Origin: Baylisascaris procyonis
Lineage: Eukaryota; Nematoda; Chromadorea; Rhabditida; Ascarididae
Reading direction: 5' to 3'
NCBI GenBank assembly: GCA_037389465.1
Contig: JAZARR010000213.1
Location: 4,012,501 to 4,076,500, forward strand
DNA length: 64,000 nucleotides
A program made the position numbers and the translations under genes. The notes under the pieces are model-generated. The model worked only from the letters and a program-made list of their open reading frames with translations. It was not told where the DNA came from and did not search any database. This document shows, in pieces, positions 55,992 through 64,000 of this stretch; within the stretch, counting starts at the first letter, position 1, and each line of letters opens with the position of its first letter.

Positions 55992-58900
55992 ATTGTGAGC
56001 AAAACTTGCAAAATGTTTAGTGTGAAGTATTTTATTGTTTTGTTGCAATAGGATTGCAATTCGCTAGTAACCGCAAAATTCAGAAATGAGAGAGCAGCGT
56101 TGATAAGCTGGATATGATATTAGATCGCAATTCAATTACATTTGAACATGGTGTTCTTGATGCAGTGTTATGTATCTTCTATGGTTATTGATTTCACTGT
56201 AGTAGCTGTTTTCCGTCTATGATAGATTTTCCATTTTCCGTCTACTACTATAGATTTATTATTACAACTATACATAAATGAGCTTCAAATCACAACAATC
56301 ACATCAAAGAAGATATCATTTATTTCACAAGCAACTATCGTATAATTTTTACTTTCTATCGGCTAAGCACGGCGAGAAATATTATAATATATGCTGAGAT
56401 CTTATCATCATTACCCCAAACAAAATTCGATCTAAAGCAGAAATTTTTGATATATTTCATATTTATGCTAGTAAAGTAGATTCAGAGAGATTGAAAATTG
56501 TTACGAAAGACGATAAAGTGGAATGCGATTAAATGAGATGAAATCAAGAAAAAGAAGCATAAAAACGTTGAGAAAGGGTGAAAGAATGAAAGTTTTCCCG
56601 ACTCAAAACACTGAATTTCTAAAAGAGAGACTTACTTAAAGGAAAACAAGCATATTTATTTCTCCGTTAGCCGAGAAGGTGAGAAATGTTAGAGAATCTT
56701 TTAGTTTCACTTTCATAAAAACAAAACTGAATTTAGTGTGAAGCACGAGGTGAAGCAATCTTCCAATATTTCGAAAAATGAGATTTTTGAAGGATTATAT
56801 CGAGAAAAAAACATACTGCAAAATTAAAGCGCACTTCTGAGCCCAAAAGATTTAAGAAAAATCGAACTTTCGCATCACCATTCGCATTTTCTCATCTCAA
56901 ATTCATCACATAACATTGATCATCATAACGAAATTAATGTCTATGAGTCGAATATACTTGAAACTAAAGAAGGATGCGATAAAATCTAAGAGAACGCTCA
57001 TTTAGCATCATTCATCATAGACGGAAATATTTCGCACAGTTGCTGCGAAAGCGATTCATGTGATAATTAATGCACATATCGGGAGTTGAATTGTTGAGTT
57101 GCAAGTAGATGCACGGCGCAAATGTCAGATACCTATAGGAATGTAAATAGATCTAAAGCAAGCAATGTTACTGAGCATTCCATTAAATTAGTATCAAAAC
57201 AGCAATGGTCATATCTCTCCCAATAGGCGATTTTTTTCACTCATGCTTTTCCATGTGATTGCTTCAATTTTTTTTTCATTTTTACGACTTCACAACCAGC
57301 GCATCTTCGATCAGGTGCACACACAACGCTCACTCACTCATAGAATGCGAAAATTTCTTGCAATTTCTCCTTCAAGGCACGTGCTTTTCCGTTCATTACG
57401 CTTACTCTCATTATCTTTAATGATGACATTCAAAGAAACCTATTTCATTTCCCTCATATACCCTGAAATAAAGCCTTCTCGAGAAGTCAATTCCTTTCAG
57501 CAGACATTCTCAGATGTAGGCACTAACGCATTGAATAAAACTGTGCCCATTGATTAATATACGATGCAGAAATAGTGTTGCATACCTACCTAGTAGCCTC
57601 AATATTGTCAAGATCTCTAGCAGACGAATAAATTGACGCATAAAGAGTTTGTGCTTCAAGAAGAGTTTGCAAGAATATAAAAATAGCATTTGAAAGTAAT
57701 GCAAACATTCATTAGAACATGAAAAGATCCGAGTACTATACAAAAATGATAGATTTGAGAGGTAATTTGCATTCCTCATAACGATTAAAAGTCCTGAATA
57801 AAAAGCTACGAAAAGAGGAAACAATTTAGATAACATAAAACTCACTCAATAAAACAAGTTCAGAAATAATTATCCGCATTATATACGATGTATTTTAATT
57901 ACAATTAAATGCGCTGAGATCAATATGATCCGTATCGCTTTTTAAAAAATTGCAAATATTTTGTTAGAATTTCCTATGCGATTGCCGCATGCAGATCCTT
58001 TTCCTTCTGCTTCAAATTTTTCAATTTATGAATTTCTAATGCCGCAGGGTAAATCGGTGTTTGATAAGTAATACAATTCATTGTGGCAGTTTGAAACAAA
58101 TTTTAAAGTTGAACTGACAAGTGCAACCGATGAACGCTCTAAATGAAACAAATTATGTTCATTTGCTTACAAAGACGATCTATTATTCACAATGTTAAGC
58201 TTACGACTCCTCCATTACATCAGAAATCAACGAATCTTTGAAATGATTTATTTTTGGAACGGTGCAATCAATTCATGATAATTGCTTTAGTGAGAAGATA
58301 AACTCTAAAAGATATTTCAACCGATAGAAAGCTTTCATCGTGAATATTTATAAGCATACACATATATATGTAGATGAAGCAATATTCGAATTGAAGAAAT
58401 AGAGGCGTCATCAACTCACCTGATAAGTGCTGAAGAAATAAATTAAGAAGAGAAATAATGCGGACGTATTAGCCGCCATTCGGATCAGTGATGAGAGCAA
58501 GAGTTGAAATTGGCCAGCAGTGATTCGTGTAAAAATTCGAAGGTGATGGTTTCTTTTGCTGCAACGGCGGAGGTAAGAGGAAGAAAGGGGAGGGGGAAAC
58601 GAATGAGAAGTTACAAAAGAATTTACTGCTCGGCGCTAGCACACCGAAACGCACGTCAAAATTTTGCTTTTTCGCAGTGAAAAGTGTACTAACTTCGAGC
58701 ACAACTAAAACTATTACTGATCTATTGCCCAAATTTGTGCCTTCTTTTCATGCACACCGATGGGCGGGGCGTCGCACACCAAATACTCTCTCTATTGCGC
58801 ACTAGTAGGAGCAGTGCTGCCCGCATGGCCAATTCATCCATTAAGAAGCACACTGCACACATTGCCTTTAGTGCTCGCAACAATAGATCAAGGCCTCTAT

Positions 58901-61900
58901 TCTCTAGACATTAGATGTAACGAAGGAATGTGTTATAATTCTACACTTTCCAATTCGCCGTAGTAATTGCATTGCACATGGCATCTCTTTATGCATTTTG
59001 GAATGCTGTGTCCTCAAATCTGCCAATGAACGCTTTATAATGCTGGCACTCTCAAAGAAAAAGCCTGTATATAGCAGGCAGCATCCCAAACATACTGTGC
59101 TACTTCCTGATTAAAGTGTTAATTATCTGTGCTGAAGGTTTGAAAGATTCCGCCTTCAAAGAGCATTCTTCGCAATGCTTTGCGAGCTGTCTATAAACGG
59201 AAATTGCAATTATCTTTTGTCTGTCGTCAGTGAAGCAGTCGCGCAAGGACTAATATAAAGCAGTCATAATCGACTTATAGAAGAAGTAAATTTGGCATGA
59301 AATCGAATTTAGCTACTTAATTTCATCAACAATTCAAAGCACCTGAACGTTTACGTATCGTATCGCAATTGTTAAGGAGTGACGTTCCAGAGGATAGGAG
59401 GATGTATCTATCAATTATCTGCCACATTTGAACACCTCCAACCGGTTGTTCTTTTCTCATCGACAGGTGTGATGCTTTCACTCACTTCCGCATCAACTAC
59501 CTCAGACAAGACAAACAAAGTGAAGTATGAGGTGTTGCGCGATCGAGTTGCACCTGCAATGAAGGCGCTAGGTGCAATTTAACAATAAAGCATGCATGCA
59601 ACAAGAGTGAAACATGCCGAATGCAAAAGCTGACAATTGTGTGGGTTGTTATTGTGAATGCAAACCGGTTATGAGGCATTTCAACGTGAACATCGATAAG
59701 GCTTCCCCTATCGCATTCTTTTCGTGATCCTTTCAAACAATACTGTACTACTACATTGCACACAATAGAAGGATATTCGAAATGCATTATGAGGATGCAT
59801 TCTCACATAATTGCAAAGAAATGAATTGTTATCTCCCTCCGTTCCCAAGCAATTATAGGCTTCACAAAGCGTTTTCTTTTCATGGTTTTTTTTCTACGGC
59901 ATCCAGTGATTATGGCTTCTTGTTGGTTAGGAATAGATTCTAGAGTACTGACTGAAACGAGACGGAACGAAGCAAAGGTTCAATAAGATTTTTACATAAT
60001 TTTGCAAACTTGCGCTGCAAGAGCACGATTCACTTCTGTGCGTGCGCATGTTTATATGAGCTTTTCTGTGAATGAAAATAATGACAGCCCCGAACCGCTA
60101 AAACTAGAGTGAAGAAATTTGTTGAGAGTAACGTGTACCAATAAAAGCGCATATCGTGCCAATTGTTTCGGTGTGCTGCTTCATTTATTTATCAACAGCT
60201 GATCGATAGGAGCATATTTCATGAGATAAACAATTCTGAAAGTGGGAGTTTTGCTTTCAATGGTTCATCGATGAAAATAGGCGGTGGACGAATGCTAATT
60301 GTGTTGGTTGATGCTCCTTTTTTTATTTGTTCCTCCATGTTCTCAAACGTCTGTAAAGCACTCGTCATCTCGCCCATTGTTTTCCGGTTTTTGCTTGCAC
60401 AAATGGGGATCACTTCGTATGATCTCATAAGGAAGTTGTATGCTATTATTTGAATCAACTTCTACGTATTTAAGGTGTAGCATTCGATGCATTGTTATAT
60501 TTAAGTGCAGCACATATCAAATTACAGCTTGAGAATGTATCAAAACAATTCTCGATTTATGAGCAGCATTACATCGTGGTGTGAGATTGATGTTACGAAG
60601 CATATTATGCAAAACGTTTGTTCTTTAACAAATTAAACATCTATTTGAAGTATTGCATAAGCGGAAGAACAATGAGGAAATTTCGTAAATGTTGCTTTTA
60701 TTCTTAATTATACCGCGAAATTATCTGCGCTATTGCAAGAAATGCATTCGATCTTTCTAAATGGCTTGCAAATGTTGCAATCGTATCAATATATAAATGA
60801 AACCACAGTAGTATTTGTTGCAAAGTGTTTGGATTTTTTAGATACTTCGTTTATGAAGTCATAGTTGTCCGGTTATAATGCAGTAATTACTTGATAATTA
60901 CTACTGGCTTCCTACTAATACGCAACCATTGCAACACTACCTTTATATTAAATACAAAAGTTTTTTTCCGAAATTAAAAATTTAACCAACCTACTAAACA
61001 TTATTTCTGCATCAAAATATTCATTCTCTCATTCTTGAGGTTCATTTGAGATCGCTTGCAATGCATGTCGTTATATTTCTTATGGCGCTGTCCTCTGTGG
61101 TGCACCTACGTTTCCAGCATCCATACCAATCGGTGTTGGTAACCGTTCTTTTTTCTTTCGCTTTTAAGACGAAGTTTGTTGTTGCGAGCGAAGAGATGCA
61201 AAAAGAAGGTGATACAACTACGGTCGCATAACTTCTTCGTATATTATCGTCTTTCTATATGAATTTTATGATGTTTTATTCACTTCCACATCTATTCAGT
61301 AGTGACGATGGTTATGCCGAACGCAAAGTGCCAGTCATATTTATTCTATAGTGCTTCATCGGATGCATCGATTTCTTACACTTGACTGTCTTGGTTAATA
61401 TCACTGACTTAATAGAAATATTTGTTCCCCCTTATTGGGCTCTGTCAAGCTTCAATTGAGCAAATTTTCAAAAGTTTTCCTCAGCGCTGTTCATGAAATT
61501 CAAATCTGGAATAGGTCCATGATAAGCTGTTAATACAATAATAGCAAACCTAAAATATTAGGCGAAGTTATGTGCATCTGACTCGGAGATAAGAAACAAT
61601 GAAGGCATATGGTTTTCAAGCAATTGTACCTCAGATGATTTCATGAAAGTGACAGGAGGGAAATGCATTTGAAAGGATGCATGTGGAAAGCAACCGTATT
61701 GGAGCAATAAAATTTCTTTTAAATGTACGGTGAAAATTTTCAAGGTAAAATCCATGTGAGGCGCAGTTGTCGTCGGCTCAAATATGGCCGTATAGAAATA
61801 GTCACTAGTAGATATTGCATATAATGTGAAGCCCACTCATGGAATGTAAAAGGTTATCAGTTATTCATCATTTTATGCGAAGGCTTAATGTCAGAACTGC

Positions 61901-64000
61901 ACAGTATATTATTTCGCATGAGCGTAGTGAGAATTGGTTAGAGGAGTTGAATATGTAACATTTTACAATGATATTGCAAATCTTCAAATGCGAAAAATTT
62001 TCTTTTCCTTACTGGTAGCCTCTATAAATTTTGAATTTCCCTCCTCAATTTATATATTTGCATTTGATCCGTTATAGGCCGGGGACTACTTTTATTCGTT
62101 AAGAATTGATCTGGAAAAAAAACTATCGAGTATTTGATTATAAAGAAGGCATAGCGGACCAAAAGTTCGGGAGAGGATTGAAAAGCTCCACCCTTAATTG
62201 AAATCGAATAATGGAAGACGAACGTAGAATCAAATGGATATATATATATATACTACTACTAAGCTTCCGAGGGGGCTCACACTTCAATTTGCAGTTATAT
62301 CTGGACGGGCTTATAGTCGTGATCTTAGAGCACAAAGTTTTCAACACCCTCTATGCACATGAATTGTAGGGAATGTGGAGAATCAGTTTAGCTGCGTTGA
62401 AACGAAATTTAGAGGGCAGAATATATGATGTATTGGGCGAAATTATAAGGCATCAAATATTAGATGGTGATGCTACATAAATGCTTGCACTGAAACAATC
62501 AATCAAAATACTTCCGGCGACGAGTAAAACCTAATCATTAGGAATAAGTTAGGTATGTAGATAGTGCTTTATAATAAGTAATTAAACCAAATTATAAACG
62601 AGATAATTTTAATTGATGAAAGCAGAAAAGGTTTGGAATGCATTTGAAAGAAAACGCAAGAATAGTCTCTAAAAAATCTAACGTGATACATCAGAAATGA
62701 GAGGGAGACAACGAAAAGAAAAAATGTTGACGACAATGGTGTCTTAACAGCAATATTATTAAGATTCTTCTTAACCTTTCCGGTAGCCATTGTTACTTTT
62801 CAACTTCATTCACGGGAAAAACCGAAATTAGATGAACGTACAAAAAACTATGATGGAAAGCTACTGACAAGATAGAATAATATTTAAAAAAAAGATGATC
62901 CCAAGATTATCCTCAAGATAGATGAACGTTGTAGCACCAGATAGGCAATATTTTTTTACTAAACTTATCGCTGAAAAAATTACATAAATACCAACTTAAA
63001 AGTATATAATCAATCAATTCGTTGAAGAATCCGGCAAATTTCGTACTTATTGGGGAATAGCAAAACCATTAGGAATAACAAAGAAACGAGACCTATAACC
63101 GATCAATCAATTATTTGTCGATTTGTTGCAAATTACAAAAAACTTCATGCCTATCACAAAAACTAGCATCTCCAGTCCATTTTAGTTTCATATGTCGTAT
63201 TAAAAAAGGATATATTATTGATTGCTTTTTTTGTAAACCTTTTTCATCAACAGAAAAAAAAAAACGCTTGAAAGAGGAGATGTTCAACAATACCGATATG
63301 TCAATGTGTTACTGAGGAAGCATTAATATATCATTGGCATTTTTGTCAAATTCGGTATGCATGAAAATGGAACGTAAGTTCGGAAAAAAAAACAACAAAT
63401 AATCGCAGTATTTTGTTCTCGAATGAAATTTTGTTGAAGCGCTAAAGAATTTCCATTTGAAGTAATTTTTGCTCCTTAATTGACGATTTATTCATCTCCT
63501 TTATCTGTTTCGAAGTGAAGTTATCGTTTTTTTTTTTTTTTTTTATAAAATTGTCGGCTAGAAGCATTCGTTGTAACTCAAATATGTCATAAATAAATCT
63601 GAAATGATATCATACATTCTTTTGCAGCAATCTTGTGCGAGGAGTAAAGCGACCATTTGGTCTTCTATTATCTGAAATGAGACTATTAGTTTTCTTTATT
63701 AATCTTCAGAATTATGCAATTTCTATAGAAAATCAAAGCATTTATTATATCAGCAACCGTGATTTTATTCCTTCTAAAATTCCGAATAAAGATGAACAAA
63801 AGATTTAAAATATGAGGATTTTTTTCCCGATTTGCCCACATTATTGTTTTACTACGGAGGAAACATCAACTGAATGGCGCATAATCTCTTCTAAACAAGC
63901 CTGATGAATTCGGAATTCCCTATGATGTGTATCTACTCCAAAACAGTCGCTTTTGAGCATGAACTTTCCGGAGGGAAACTTAGAAGCCATAAAAAGAGGC
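55992..64000. other. ADAMTS upstream region without an established gene
   Basis: About 8 kb, AT-rich, expected to contain the ADAMTS promoter and possibly non-coding 5' exons. No promoter element can be named. Short frames with coding-like composition occur at 58.7-61.3 kb on both strands. A poly-T run lies at 63527-63544. Confidence 0.55.
60219..60377 (-). CDS. Possible small ORF or first exon, unknown product
   Basis: 52 codons from ATG to TGA: a Gln/Glu/Lys-rich helical-looking start (MGEMTSALQTFENMEEQI), then a Pro-containing segment (RPPPIFIDEP). Composition is more protein-like than surrounding frames. A second coding-like minus-strand stretch lies at about 58.95-59.05 kb and might be a later exon. 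No family recognised; no supported splice model. Confidence 0.22.
   Translation of the reverse strand: MGEMTSALQTFENMEEQIKKGASTNTISIRPPPIFIDEPLKAKLPLSELFIS

Noticed and set aside
1..64000. Prokaryotic features such as operons, CRISPR arrays, riboswitches
   Set aside because: The genes are intron-split eukaryotic ones. No regular spaced repeats or prokaryotic gene clusters were seen.

Overview
This is eukaryotic, AT-rich DNA (about two thirds A+T by eye) with homopolymer and TA microsatellite tracts, and two intron-rich protein-coding genes that converge on each other. The proteins, the intron-split exons and the AG acceptors lying 9 to 13 bases upstream of both start codons (possible spliced-leader sites) suggest a nematode. 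I cannot name the species. Exon models were built by hand from reading frame, splice signals and family motifs. Junction phase is consistent at every intron except one ADAMTS junction (exon 5 to 6), whose donor is only provisional.

Plus strand, 5984-13865: a complete 11-exon gene for a 505-residue SLC17-family anion transporter of the major facilitator superfamily (sialin / phosphate cotransporter / vesicular glutamate transporter relatives). Minus strand, 55964 down to 23300: a 19-exon gene of about 32 kb for a secreted ADAMTS metalloprotease of about 1001 residues. Its order is signal peptide, propeptide, zinc metalloprotease, disintegrin-like domain, first thrombospondin type 1 (TSP1) repeat, short Cys-rich segment, then six more TSP1 repeats. 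The CGVCGG/spacer module of long ADAMTS proteins is not seen. Reading through the last intron instead of splicing it would replace the last TSP1 repeat with a 159-residue Thr/Ser-rich tail, so an alternative mucin-like C-terminus is possible.

Layout: 1-5983 is intergenic or upstream sequence with simple repeats. 5984-13865 is the SLC17 gene. 13866-23299 separates the two 3' ends; 14.4-18.6 kb of it has mixed-frame coding-like fragments that could be a decayed mobile element (weak). 23300-55964 is the ADAMTS gene, with introns from several hundred bases to 5.5 kb that hold microsatellites, palindromes and a few unexplained open frames. 55965-64000 is the ADAMTS upstream region, with no gene I can establish and some short coding-like frames at 58.7-61.3 kb.

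The two genes have no obvious functional link. One moves organic or inorganic anions across a membrane; the other is an extracellular-matrix protease, in nematodes typically linked to cuticle, basement-membrane or body-size functions (family knowledge). No rRNA, tRNA, CRISPR array or intact transposon was found.
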